Virus record (IMG/VR): IMGVR_UViG_3300021962_000647
Coordinates: 1-23,973 of that record
DNA: 23,973 nt
Source: a virus
Strand: one strand, 5' to 3'
Shown: positions 1 to 7,338 of the stretch, in pieces
Layout of the letters: each line of letters starts with the position of its first letter
Numbering within the stretch: the first letter of the stretch is position 1
Program-made: the position numbers and the translations under genes
The notes under the pieces: model-generated
What the model was told of the DNA's origin: nothing
What the model saw: the letters and a program-made list of their open reading frames with translations, nothing else
The model's database searches: none

Positions 1-152
1 GGGGACTGATTACGGTCGTAAAACCCGACAGCGTAAACGATATTGCTCCTCTGAATCAAATCAAAGTTCTTGCATATAAGGACAAAGGTGATTGGATTCT
101 GGAACAGAAGTATAATATTGGTAAGAAAGGAAAAACTGCAGAAGCAGAATAA
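1..152 (+). CDS. regA: RegA translational repressor, C-terminal end (5' truncated)
   Basis: Only the last 49 codons are present; the reading frame enters at base 3 and ends at TAA 150-152. The stretch LAYKDKGDWILEQKYNIGK lines up with the end of T4 RegA as I remember it (ISFKQKHEWKLVPKYTIGN), keeping the K.W.L..KY.IG pattern. RegA binds ribosome-binding regions of early phage mRNAs and represses their translation. Its place immediately before hsp20 and gp43 fits the replication-gene order of T4-like cyanophages (44-62-regA ... 43). The tail continues for about nine residues (KKGKTAEAE) beyond the T4 end. Family assignment rests on this short C-terminal match plus gene order. Confidence 0.8.
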   Translation, partial: GLITVVKPDSVNDIAPLNQIKVLAYKDKGDWILEQKYNIGKKGKTAEAE

Positions 153-200
153 ATAGTAATGTGCCATTCGTGCGGCACTCTACAAAAGTCGGAACACCCT

Positions 201-236
201 AAAAAGAGGTTGGGTTTTTACCCCTCCTCTTTTTTT
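201..236 (+). terminator. Rho-independent terminator after regA
   Basis: AAGAGG and GGG pair with CCC and CCTCTT across a short T/A loop, followed by a run of seven T. It closes the upstream regA-containing transcript before hsp20. Confidence 0.85.
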
Positions 237-245
237 CGTTTCTTG

Positions 246-251
246 TATAAT
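246..251 (+). promoter_or_regulatory. Candidate -10 box upstream of hsp20
   Basis: A perfect TATAAT lies just after the regA terminator and about 60 bases before the hsp20 start. No convincing -35 box sits 17 bases upstream, because that position falls in the terminator stem. It is therefore a weak call based on position and the -10 match only. Confidence 0.3.
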
Positions 252-311
252 TAATAATGGATGCCGAAAGGGTCCACAAAACACAAACTCGCTTTTAAAG
301 GAGCTACTAAG

Positions 312-746
312 ATGACTAACCTCGCAAGGTATACTGCTGCGGATCTGCCTGCCTTAATGGATAGGATCACTCGCCACAGTATTGGAATGGATGAATATTT
401 TGATAGGCTATTTAATATCCATGAAACTACAACAAACTATCCTCCATACAATCTTGTTCAAGTCAGTAATGTAGAGTCACGATTGGAACTTGCACTTGCT
501 GGTTTTAAAAAGAAGGAAGTTTATGTCTACACACAAGATGGCAAACTCTTTGTGGAGGGCCAAAAAGAAGATAAAGAAACGGAGTCCAACTATATCCACA
601 AAGGTTTGGCTCAACGGAGTTTTAAGAGAGCGTGGACACTCTCTGATGATACGGAAGTACGATCAGTTGATTTTGAGGATGGGCTTTTGAGCATCACTCT
701 TGGTAGAATTGTACCAGATCATCACAAGAGAAAAGACTATCTTTAA
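312..746 (+). CDS. hsp20: Hsp20 small heat-shock protein (alpha-crystallin domain)
   Basis: 144 aa. The frame is open from ATG 261, but ATG 312 is preferred because AAAGGAG (297-303) sits 8 bases before it; the upstream ATG has no such site. The C-terminal two-thirds shows the alpha-crystallin pattern: alternating beta strands with LELALAGFKKKEVYVY, GKLFVEGQK, an arginine-rich strand RSFKRAWTL, and the closing DGLLSITL strand (G-x-L). Small heat-shock proteins form oligomers that hold unfolding proteins. Hsp20 is a known core gene of T4-like cyanophages and lies, as here, between regA and gene 43. It stands alone between two terminators, so it is probably a single-gene transcription unit. Its role in infection is not established from sequence. 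Confidence 0.92.
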   Translation: MTNLARYTAADLPALMDRITRHSIGMDEYFDRLFNIHETTTNYPPYNLVQVSNVESRLELALAGFKKKEVYVYTQDGKLFVEGQKEDKETESNYIHKGLAQRSFKRAWTLSDDTEVRSVDFEDGLLSITLGRIVPDHHKRKDYL

Positions 747-762
747 TTATCGATTTTTTAAG

Positions 763-770
763 TCTAAATA
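763..770 (+). promoter_or_regulatory. Late-promoter-like octamer TCTAAATA before the gene 43 operon
   Basis: The same octamer occurs at 7511-7518 and 12105-12112 before late genes. Here it is followed by a perfect palindrome ATATTTAAATAT (770-781) and the hairpin at 793-827. RNA started here would meet that hairpin at once, so its use is uncertain. Confidence 0.3.
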
Positions 771-792
771 TATTTAAATATCGTCGGCGCAC

Positions 793-833
793 GGGAGGTA
801 ACTGGCAAAATCCAGTTGACACCTCCCATTTTT
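793..833 (+). terminator. Two-part hairpin terminator after hsp20
   Basis: The outer stem GGGAGGT (793-799) pairs with ACCTCCC (821-827). The inner stem AACTGG (800-805) pairs with CCAGTT (812-817), with a 6-base loop and a 3-base bulge (GAC). The run of five T is at 829-833. The descending arm also carries the -35 box of the next promoter. Confidence 0.75.
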
Positions 834-844
834 CTTGCTATAGT
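816..844 (+). promoter_or_regulatory. Sigma70-type early promoter of the gene 43-uvsX-41 operon
   Basis: TTGACA (816-821), exactly 17 bases, then TATAGT (839-844), with the extended -10 element TG at 836-837. This is one base from the full host sigma70 consensus. Transcription would begin near 851, about 16 bases before the first start codon at 867. The -35 box lies in the falling arm of the hsp20 terminator hairpin. Confidence 0.8.
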
Positions 845-866
845 GGATGAAGGAAGAACCTTAAAA

Positions 867-1358
867 ATGACAGTCAAATTAGTTTTATTGCAATCTGGTG
901 AACAAATTGTTACCGATGCTAGAGAAATAATTGCGGAAGAAAAGACAATAGCTTATCTGTTTAAAAAACCGCATAAAGTCACAATTAATAAACCATTTTT
1001 AGTTTCTGATGATAGTTCAGAAACTGATGATAAAGTTCAAATTACTCTAGGTCCTTGGATTCTTTTGACTCCAAACGATGAGATCGCGGTCCCAACAAGT
1101 TATGTCATAACTATTGTGGATCCTATTGAAAGTTTAGAAGCAATGTATTTGGAGAAAACTAATCCCCCCAAATCTAATGGTCTTCCAAATTTAAGTGATG
1201 ATCAAATGCAAAAATTGCGTGAGCAGCTTGATTTGAATAATTTAGATCTTGAAAAACTTACGCAAATATATTCTCCAGAAGAACTGGAGTCTTTAAAAGA
1301 AATGTATCTTGGTAGTACCGATGGAACAAACGATAAAGTGTCTTCTACTGAAGAATGA
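867..1358 (+). CDS. Conserved cyanophage protein of unknown function, possible Sm-like fold
   Basis: 163 aa. ATG 867 is chosen: AAGGAAG lies upstream, and the longer frame from TTG 816 would begin inside the promoter -35 box. Residues 1-110 are beta-rich and start with MTVKLVLLQSGEQIVTDARE. They end with a conserved-looking block PWILL..(N)DEIAVPTSYVITIVDPIESLEAMY. The C-terminal 50 residues are Leu/Glu-rich helices. The first 30 residues (strand, SGE turn, strand) resemble the start of an Sm/LSm-type small beta barrel, but that is inference from pattern only. The next gene is a shorter paralogue and overlaps this one by 38 bases. First gene of the early replication operon, so a role in DNA or RNA handling is plausible but unproven. 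Confidence 0.8.
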   Translation: MTVKLVLLQSGEQIVTDAREIIAEEKTIAYLFKKPHKVTINKPFLVSDDSSETDDKVQITLGPWILLTPNDEIAVPTSYVITIVDPIESLEAMYLEKTNPPKSNGLPNLSDDQMQKLREQLDLNNLDLEKLTQIYSPEELESLKEMYLGSTDGTNDKVSSTEE

Positions 1359-1584
1359 TTTAGTTTTAATTACTGAAGTTATTGAAGTTGGTTCTGAATT
1401 AGGTGAACCAGATTGTAAACTAGTTAAACCATTTAAACTTGTAGAGCACTCTAATTCTTTTATATTAGAACCTTGGATTACTTTCAGTTTACAAACTGAA
1501 TTTATGATTCATTCTGATAGTATACTGACAATTGTAGATCCAACTGAAGATCTACTTTCCAAATATTTTGAATTAACTACATAA
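1321..1584 (+). CDS. Small paralogue of the preceding gene, unknown function
   Basis: 87 aa. ATG 1321 lies inside the end of the previous gene (38-base overlap, different frame). An in-frame TTG at 1309 is also possible. I see no clear ribosome-binding site, so translation may be coupled. The protein lacks the C-terminal helices of its neighbour but repeats its plan: LKNDLVLITEVIEV matches LQSGEQIVTDAREI, CKLVKPFKL matches AYLFKKPHKV, and LEPWITFS...ILTIVDPTEDLLSKYFE matches LGPWILLT...VITIVDPIESLEAMYLE. This points to tandem duplication. Its stop and the gene 43 start share bases in TAATG (1582-1586). Function unknown. Confidence 0.75.
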   Translation: MEQTIKCLLLKNDLVLITEVIEVGSELGEPDCKLVKPFKLVEHSNSFILEPWITFSLQTEFMIHSDSILTIVDPTEDLLSKYFELTT

Positions 1585-4085
1585 TGCGATTTTACACAAA
1601 CGTCCAGATGGTTGGGGATCATTTCTTGGTCCGTGGATATGAAAATGGAAAACATTTCATGACACGAGAGAAATTTTCTCCAACTCTTTTTGTCCCTGCT
1701 AAAAAACAAACTAGGTATCAAACTTTAAATGGTGAGTATGTAGAAGCAGTTCAACCTGGTTCTGTGCGCGAATCCAGAGATTTTATTAAAAAATATGATG
1801 GTGTGGAGGGATTTAAAATTTATGGGAATGAAAGATTTATCTATCAATATATTTCTGAAACATATCCCGAAGAAGAACTAAAGTTTGATATCAACAAGAT
1901 TAAACTTACTACTCTTGATATTGAGGTTGCTTCTGAGAATGGATTTCCAGATGTAGAATCTGCAGCAGAAGAAATTTTATTGATTACACTTCAAGATTAT
2001 TCAACAAAGGAAATTATTACTTGGGGACAAGGACCATTTAAACTAAACCAAGGTAATGTCTATTACAAAAGGTTTAATAATGAATATGATCTTTTAAATG
2101 ATTTCATCAACTGGTGGATGATTGAAGAGAATACTCCTGAAGTTATCACTGGTTGGAACAGTAAACTTTACGATATTCCTTATATCGTTCGCCGCCTTGA
2201 TCGTGTTCTAGGTGAAAAATTAATGAAACGTATGTCTCCCTGGGGTCTTGTTACCGAAGAGGAAACTTATATTTCTGGTCGTAAATATTTGTCTTATGAC
2301 ATTGGTGGAATCTCCCAGTTAGATTATCTTGATCTGTATAAGAAGTTTACTTATACAAACCAAGAGTCATATCGTCTTGATCATATTGCCAATGTTGAAC
2401 TTGGACAGAAGAAACTTGACCACTCTGAGTTTGATACCTTTAAGGACTTCTATACAAATGGGTGGCAAAAATTTGTAGAGTACAACATTAAGGACGTGGA
2501 ACTTGTTGACCGATTAGAAGACAAGATGAAACTGATTGAACTCGCTCTCACTATGGCATATGACGCAAAGGTAAACTTTGAAGATGTATTTTATCAAGTG
2601 AGAATGTGGGATACGATTATCTACAACTATCTGAAAAAGAGGAACATTGTAATTCCTCCCAAAGAACGTTCTGATAAAGATTCTAAGTATGCTGGTGCTT
2701 ATGTTAAAGAACCTATTCCTGGAAAGTATGACTGGGTTGTGTCTTTTGACCTCAACTCGCTATACCCTCACCTCATTATGCAGTACAACATATCGCCAGA
2801 AACTCTTTTGGATGAAAAACATCCGAGTGTAACCGTTGATAAGATCCTGAATCAGGAACTTACTTTTGAGTTATATAAAGACAAGGCAGTATGTGCTAAC
2901 GGAGCAATGTTCCGTAAGGATGTGCGTGGATTTCTTCCTGAACTGATGGAGAAAATCTATCAGGATCGCACCATCTATAAAAAGAAAATGCTTGCTGCAA
3001 AGCAAGAATATGAAAAAACCAAGAACAAAGAATTGGTAAAAGAGATTGCTAGGTGCAATAACATTCAGATGGCGCGTAAGATCCAACTGAACTCTGCTTA
3101 TGGTGCTATCGGTAATCAGTATTTTCGTTATTACAAACTGGCAAATGCCGAGGCAATCACCTTGTCAGGACAAGTATCAATCCGTTGGATTGAGAACAAG
3201 ATGAATGCCTATCTAAACAAGATTCTTAAAACAAAAGAGGTTGATTATGTCATTGCTTCTGATACTGACTCCATTTATCTTAATATGGGTCCTTTGGTAC
3301 AAAGTGTATACAAGGGGAGAGAGACAACTACTACGAACATTGTCTCTTTCCTTGATAAGGTGTGTCGAGTGGAACTTGAAAAATATATTGAAGGTTGCTA
3401 CGAAGAACTGGCGACGTATGTAAATGCATATGATCAGAAGATGCAGATGAAGCGGGAGAATATTGCCGAGCGTGGAATCTGGACTGCCAAGAAGCGTTAC
3501 ATTCTGAATGTGTGGGATAGTGAAGGTGTTCGTTATGAAGAACCCAAACTCAAGATTATGGGTATCGAGGCAATTAAATCTTCTACTCCTGCTCCTTGTC
3601 GTAAGATGATTAAAGATGGACTCAAACTGATGATGAGTGGAACGGAGGAAGATGTAATCAACTTTATTGATAAGTGCCGTGAAGAGTTTAAGTCTTTACC
3701 TCCCGAACAGATTGCATTTCCTCGCACAGCATCCGATGTTCGTAAGTATCATTCATCATCTAGCATTTATGCACCAAAAACCCCTATTCATATTCGTGGA
3801 GCACTTCTTTTTAATTATTATGTAAAGGACAAAAAACTTACTAATAAGTACTCTCTTATTTCTAATGGTGAGAAAGTTAAGTATATCTTTCTTAAAAAAC
3901 CAAATATAATCCAGGAAAATGTAATTTCTTTCATTCAAGATTTTCCAAAAGAACTTGGTCTTGACAAATACATTGACTATGAACTACAATTTGAAAAGAG
4001 TTTTGTGGATCCGCTCAAATCTATTCTTGATACGATTGGGTGGAATATAGAAAAAACTGTAAACCTTGAACTATTCTTTGCCTAA
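1584..4085 (+). CDS. 43: DNA polymerase gp43 (family B)
   Basis: 833 aa, somewhat shorter than T4 gp43 (898 aa). It replicates phage DNA and proofreads 3' ends. Exonuclease motifs: Exo I LDIEVAS with D112 and E114, Exo II GWNSKLYDIP around 190-199 (N192, D197), Exo III YNIKDVELVD at 300-309. Polymerase motifs: A FDLNSLYPHLI with D389, B KIQLNSAYG (499-507), C ASDTDS with D560 and D562, then KKRY at 636-639. All catalytic residues are present and there is no intein or break. The C-terminus LELFFA looks like a sliding-clamp-binding tail. ATG 1584 overlaps the previous stop (TAATG). It is followed with one-base overlap by two small genes and uvsX, forming one early operon from the promoter at 816-844. 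Confidence 0.98.
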   Translation: MRFYTNVQMVGDHFLVRGYENGKHFMTREKFSPTLFVPAKKQTRYQTLNGEYVEAVQPGSVRESRDFIKKYDGVEGFKIYGNERFIYQYISETYPEEELKFDINKIKLTTLDIEVASENGFPDVESAAEEILLITLQDYSTKEIITWGQGPFKLNQGNVYYKRFNNEYDLLNDFINWWMIEENTPEVITGWNSKLYDIPYIVRRLDRVLGEKLMKRMSPWGLVTEEETYISGRKYLSYDIGGISQLDYLDLYKKFTYTNQESYRLDHIANVELGQKKLDHSEFDTFKDFYTNGWQKFVEYNIKDVELVDRLEDKMKLIELALTMAYDAKVNFEDVFYQVRMWDTIIYNYLKKRNIVIPPKERSDKDSKYAGAYVKEPIPGKYDWVVSFDLNSLYPHLIMQYNISPETLLDEKHPSVTVDKILNQELTFELYKDKAVCANGAMFRKDVRGFLPELMEKIYQDRTIYKKKMLAAKQEYEKTKNKELVKEIARCNNIQMARKIQLNSAYGAIGNQYFRYYKLANAEAITLSGQVSIRWIENKMNAYLNKILKTKEVDYVIASDTDSIYLNMGPLVQSVYKGRETTTTNIVSFLDKVCRVELEKYIEGCYEELATYVNAYDQKMQMKRENIAERGIWTAKKRYILNVWDSEGVRYEEPKLKIMGIEAIKSSTPAPCRKMIKDGLKLMMSGTEEDVINFIDKCREEFKSLPPEQIAFPRTASDVRKYHSSSSIYAPKTPIHIRGALLFNYYVKDKKLTNKYSLISNGEKVKYIFLKKPNIIQENVISFIQDFPKELGLDKYIDYELQFEKSFVDPLKSILDTIGWNIEKTVNLELFFA

Positions 4086-4249
4086 TGGATCTACCTATTA
4101 ACGATCAAGAACTGAATACTATTATTAATGCTATGACTCTTGGTGGAGACACAGCATTGTTTCAAAAACTTAAACTGGTAAAAGAACTCCGAGAACAGGG
4201 TTTACCTTATAAAAAGGTACTTCGTGAACAATATGGGATGGTAGCATGA
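4085..4249 (+). CDS. 54-aa protein of unknown function (paralogue of next gene)
   Basis: Start ATG 4085 shares a base with the gp43 stop (TAATG); stop TGA 4247-4249 overlaps the next ATG (ATGA). The protein begins MDLPINDQELNTIINAM and continues as charged helix (FQKLKLVKELREQG). It shares L-P-I-x-(D/E)-x-E-L-x-T-I-I and a later L-x-x-K-L with the gene just downstream, so the two look like a tandem duplication. The tight coupling on both sides between gp43 and uvsX supports a real gene. Such small genes inside the T4 replication operon are often undescribed accessory factors. I do not recognise a function. Confidence 0.72.
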   Translation: MDLPINDQELNTIINAMTLGGDTALFQKLKLVKELREQGLPYKKVLREQYGMVA

Positions 4250-4386
4250 TTCCACTTCCTATTACAGAAAAAGAGTTGGAAACTATTATCATTACTCTAA
4301 AAGGATCTCATCCATCTCTTTATGCTAAACTTTGGACATATAAAGTGAATGATTTGAATAAGGAGAAAAAAGATGGACTTTCTTAA
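4246..4386 (+). CDS. 46-aa protein of unknown function (paralogue of previous gene)
   Basis: ATG 4246 sits in an ATGA overlap with the previous gene; the end (TAA 4384-4386) overlaps the uvsX start at 4373. Sequence begins MIPLPITEKELETIIITL, matching the LPI..(D/Q)EL.TII pattern of its neighbour, followed by an S/Y/L helix and a lysine-rich end. The uvsX ribosome-binding site AAGGAG (4360-4365) lies inside this gene, so translation of the two is linked. Function not recognised. Confidence 0.68.
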   Translation: MIPLPITEKELETIIITLKGSHPSLYAKLWTYKVNDLNKEKKDGLS

Positions 4387-5380
4387 AGAAATTGTAAAAG
4401 AAGTTGGTGGTGAGTATACCAAACTCGCATCAGATATTGATGAGACCGAAACTTATGTTGACACAGGTTCGTATATTTTTAATGCACTGGTTTCAGGTAG
4501 CATATTTGGTGGTGTATCTGGCAATAAGATTACTGCTATTGCTGGAGAGTCTTCTACTGGAAAGACTTTCTTTTCTCTCGCTGTGGTTAAGAATTTTCTT
4601 GATACTAACCCCGATGGTTATTGTCTCTACTTTGATACTGAGGCTGCCATTACAAAATCACTCTTGGAGTCACGCGGCATTGACACATCACGCCTTGTCG
4701 TGGTTAATGTTGTCACCATAGAAGAGTTTCGTGGAAAAGCACTCAAGGCAGTAGATATTTACTTAAAAAAACCTGTAGAGGAACGCAAACCATGTATGTT
4801 TGTGCTAGACTCTCTAGGTATGCTTTCCACTGAGAAAGAGATTACTGACGCACTCAACGATAAACAAGTTCGTGACATGACCAAATCCCAACTGGTCAAA
4901 GGTGCATTCCGTATGCTCACTCTCAAGTTGGGGCAGGCAAACATCCCTATGATTGTAACTAACCACACCTACGATGTTATTGGCGCTTACGTTCCTACAA
5001 AAGAAATGGGTGGTGGTAGTGGTCTTAAGTATGCCGCTTCTACTATTATCTATCTCAGCAAATCGAAAGAGAAAGATGGAAAAGAAGTCATTGGAAACAT
5101 TATCAAAGCAAAGACTGCTAAGTCGCGTTTGAGTAAGGAGAACCAACAAGTTGAAATCCGTCTATTTTATGATGAGCGCGGTCTTGATCGCTATTATGGT
5201 CTTCTGGAACTCGGGGAACTCGCTGGACTCTGGAAAAATACTGCGGGGCGTTATGAGATCAATGGTAAAAAACTTTATGCGAAAGAGATCTTAAAAAACC
5301 CAGATCAATATTTTACCGAAGAAGTAATGCAGCAACTTGATGCTGCCGCGAAAAAAGAATTCTCTTATGGAACGAATTGA
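4373..5380 (+). CDS. uvsX: UvsX recombinase (RecA/Rad51 family)
   Basis: 335 aa. ATP-dependent strand exchange protein used in T4-type recombination-dependent replication and repair. Walker A GESSTGKT is at 58-65. The catalytic glutamate lies in FDTEAA (E90). Walker B is CMFVLDS around 141-147. The L2 DNA-binding region runs from VTNHTYDVIGAY (195 on) through the glycine-rich GGGSG. The start ATG 4373 has AAGGAG 7 bases upstream. The 3' end overlaps gp41 by 14 bases, so recombinase and replicative helicase are translated from one message. Length is a little below T4 UvsX (about 390 aa), the difference lying at the C-terminus. Confidence 0.97.
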   Translation: MDFLKEIVKEVGGEYTKLASDIDETETYVDTGSYIFNALVSGSIFGGVSGNKITAIAGESSTGKTFFSLAVVKNFLDTNPDGYCLYFDTEAAITKSLLESRGIDTSRLVVVNVVTIEEFRGKALKAVDIYLKKPVEERKPCMFVLDSLGMLSTEKEITDALNDKQVRDMTKSQLVKGAFRMLTLKLGQANIPMIVTNHTYDVIGAYVPTKEMGGGSGLKYAASTIIYLSKSKEKDGKEVIGNIIKAKTAKSRLSKENQQVEIRLFYDERGLDRYYGLLELGELAGLWKNTAGRYEINGKKLYAKEILKNPDQYFTEEVMQQLDAAAKKEFSYGTN

Positions 5381-6743
5381 GGCAACTATTCTCAGAAACT
5401 TAGTATTTAATGAAGACTATTCACGCAAGGTCATACCTTTCATACAACCAAATTATTTTGAGCAAAAGTCCGAAAAGGTTATTTTTGAAGAGATTGTCCA
5501 ATTTATTGTTAAATATGGTTCGGCAATTACAATCGAAGCACTTAATATTGAGGTAGAGAATCGCACCGATTTAACAGAAGATCAGATTAAAGAAATTAGA
5601 GAAATTAATACTTCTCTTAATGATTCTCCTGTAGATAAGCAGTGGTTGCTTGATACAACTGAGAAGTGGTGCCGTGATCGTGCTATTTACTTGGCACTAA
5701 TGGAGTCTATTCATATTGCTGATGGAAACAACAAAGATAAGAATCGTGATGCAATTCCAAGCATTCTATCGGATGCTCTTGCTGTAAGTTTTGATAACAA
5801 TATCGGACACGATTATCTTCAAAACTATGAGGAGCGATATGAGTTTTACCACCGTCAGGAAGATAAGATCGAATTTGATCTGGAATATTTCAACAAAATC
5901 ACAAAGGGTGGTCTCCCTAATAAGACTCTCAATATCGCTCTCGCTGGGACGGGCGTTGGGAAATCGCTATTCATGTGTCATGTGGCTAGTTCCGTCTTAT
6001 TGCAAGGCAGGAACGTTCTCTATATCACTCTTGAAATGGCGGAAGAGCGAATTGCAGAAAGAATTGATGCAAACCTTCTCAATGTACCGATTCAGCAACT
6101 GGTTGATCTCCCGCGCCAGATGTTTGAAAATAAGGTTACAAACTTATCTAAGAAGACGCAGGGAACTCTTATAATTAAGGAGTATCCAACTGCCTCTGCT
6201 CATAGTGGACACTTTAAGGCATTGCTTAATGAGTTGGCACTTAAGAAGTCATTTAGACCTGATATTATTTTCATTGATTACCTTAATATATGTGCTTCCA
6301 GCAGGTATAAGTCAAACCTTTCTGTTAATTCATATTCGTATATCAAGGCTATTGCTGAGGAACTTAGAGGACTCGCAGTGGAGTTTAATGTCCCAATTGT
6401 CTCCGCTACTCAGACCACCCGTTCAGGTTTTGGTAGTAGTGATGTTGAACTTACTGATACTTCTGAGTCCTTTGGTTTGCCTGCTACTGCTGATCTTATG
6501 TTTGCCCTTATTAGCACTGAAGAGCTTGAGCAGTTGGGACAGATTATGGTGAAACAACTTAAGAATCGATATAATGACCCCACTATCTACAAGCGTTTTA
6601 TTGTGGGCATTGACAGAGCAAAGATGAGATTGTATGATTGTGAACAGTCTGCTCAAAAAGACATACTTGACTCTGGACAGGATGACGAGTATAATGATGA
6701 GGACAAGAAACCTAAAAAGTCGTTTGAAGGATTTAAATTTTAA
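5367..6743 (+). CDS. 41: Replicative DNA helicase gp41 (DnaB-like)
   Basis: 458 aa from ATG 5367. The frame is open from ATG 5337, but MERIEATILRNLVF matches the start of T4 gp41 (MVEIILSHLIF), so the shorter form is used. The N-terminal domain is all helical, followed by a RecA-like motor: Walker A AGTGVGKS (193-200), catalytic glutamate in TLEMAEER (E223), Walker B IIFIDYLNIC with D304, and AEELRGLAVEFNVPIVSATQTTR (motif H3 region). The C-terminal part SESFGLPATADLM is also T4-like. gp41 forms a hexamer that unwinds DNA 5'-3' with the gp61 primase, whose gene lies about 7 kb downstream in a separate early block. No strong ribosome-binding site is seen; the overlap with uvsX suggests coupled translation. 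Confidence 0.97.
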   Translation: MERIEATILRNLVFNEDYSRKVIPFIQPNYFEQKSEKVIFEEIVQFIVKYGSAITIEALNIEVENRTDLTEDQIKEIREINTSLNDSPVDKQWLLDTTEKWCRDRAIYLALMESIHIADGNNKDKNRDAIPSILSDALAVSFDNNIGHDYLQNYEERYEFYHRQEDKIEFDLEYFNKITKGGLPNKTLNIALAGTGVGKSLFMCHVASSVLLQGRNVLYITLEMAEERIAERIDANLLNVPIQQLVDLPRQMFENKVTNLSKKTQGTLIIKEYPTASAHSGHFKALLNELALKKSFRPDIIFIDYLNICASSRYKSNLSVNSYSYIKAIAEELRGLAVEFNVPIVSATQTTRSGFGSSDVELTDTSESFGLPATADLMFALISTEELEQLGQIMVKQLKNRYNDPTIYKRFIVGIDRAKMRLYDCEQSAQKDILDSGQDDEYNDEDKKPKKSFEGFKF

Positions 6744-7159
6744 TGGAAACTGCTAGACACGTTAATTTTGATAAGTATGCAGAGTTTGTGGATGCTGTAA
6801 CTTCAGATGCATCTAAAGACTTTCTCTCTCTTTCAGATCGTCTTGTCGCACTGGATGAGAAAGGTGCTAATATTGAACGTCTTCTGACTGCTGCCGTTGG
6901 TATCAATGCCGAAGGTGGTGAGTTTATGGAGATTGTGAAGAAAATGATCTTCCAAGGCAAACCATTTAATGAAGATAATCGTGAGCATATGATTATTGAA
7001 TTGGGTGATATCATGTGGTATGTTGCTCAGGCTTGTATGGCACTTGAAGTAACTCTCGACGAAGTGGTTGCTCGTAATGTTCAAAAACTTCTCAAGCGTT
7101 ATCCTGAAGGTGCGTTTGATGTTTATTTCTCTGAAAATCGCGCCGCTGATGACCGATGA
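6743..7159 (+). CDS. mazG: MazG-like nucleotide pyrophosphohydrolase
   Basis: 138 aa; start ATG 6743 shares a base with the gp41 stop (TAATG). The all-helical MazG metal-binding pattern is clear: E57-x-x-E60 in AEGGEFMEIVKK and E86-x-x-D89 in ELGDIMWY, 25 residues apart, which is inside the usual spacing. MazG enzymes hydrolyse (d)NTPs to monophosphates. Cyanophage MazG proteins were proposed to act on the alarmone ppGpp or to favour AT-rich dNTP use, but the true substrate here cannot be read from sequence. Lying in the replication operon with ribonucleotide reductase in the second early block, a nucleotide-pool role is natural. It is a single-domain form, about half the length of E. coli MazG. 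Confidence 0.9.
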   Translation: METARHVNFDKYAEFVDAVTSDASKDFLSLSDRLVALDEKGANIERLLTAAVGINAEGGEFMEIVKKMIFQGKPFNEDNREHMIIELGDIMWYVAQACMALEVTLDEVVARNVQKLLKRYPEGAFDVYFSENRAADDR

Positions 7160-7323
7160 AAAAAGTAACTATTAAACTTGATGTTCGTTCTGCTGCAGCA
7201 GTTCGTCAAGTTCTGTTTGAAGAACAAAGGGGATATGGTCTTGATCATACCCCTGAGCGTATTGTTGATATCCGTTCAGTCATTCAAGATATTGACAATG
7301 CCATTAGTGCTGTAGTACAATAA
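7156..7323 (+). CDS. 55-aa protein of unknown function
   Basis: ATG 7156 overlaps the mazG stop in ATGA. The sequence begins MKKVTIKLDVRSAAAVRQVL, a short strand then a helix, continuing FEEQRGYGLDHTPERIVDIRSVIQDID. It is predicted soluble. The last 30 bases of the gene contain the promoter-like pair TTGACA and TACAAT that precede the tRNA genes. Last gene of the first early operon. Resemblance to a small ribbon-helix-helix protein (strand then two helices) is possible but not demonstrated. Confidence 0.75.
   Translation: MKKVTIKLDVRSAAAVRQVLFEEQRGYGLDHTPERIVDIRSVIQDIDNAISAVVQ
7292..7321 (+). promoter_or_regulatory. Sigma70-like promoter for the tRNA pair
   Basis: TTGACA (7292-7297), 18 bases, TACAAT (7316-7321). 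It overlaps the end of the 55-aa gene and its stop codon. Predicted start near 7328, about 11 bases before tRNA-Ala, which would give the tRNAs their own early promoter. Confidence 0.6.
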
Positions 7324-7335
7324 GCCTTCGGGCTT
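7322..7335 (+). other. UUCG-tetraloop hairpin before tRNA-Ala
   Basis: AAGCC, loop TTCG, GGCTT: a 5-bp stem closed by a very stable tetraloop, with no T run. In a read-through operon transcript it would separate mRNA from tRNA; it may aid processing or protect the mRNA 3' end. Confidence 0.5.
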
Positions 7336-7338
7336 CAT

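Noticed and set aside
261-311. Longer hsp20 start at ATG 261
   Set aside because: ATG 312 has AAAGGAG at the right distance and fits family length; ATG 261 has no ribosome-binding site.
816-866. Longer start (TTG 816) of the gene at 867
   Set aside because: TTG 816 is the -35 box and lies in the terminator hairpin, upstream of the predicted transcription start.
4404-4721. + strand 105-aa open frame within uvsX
   Set aside because: Leu/Ser-rich shadow of the uvsX reading frame with no start signal.
6205-6552. 115-aa Leu-rich + strand frame within gp41
   Set aside because: Overlaps the conserved helicase motor; looks membrane-like only because of codon shift.
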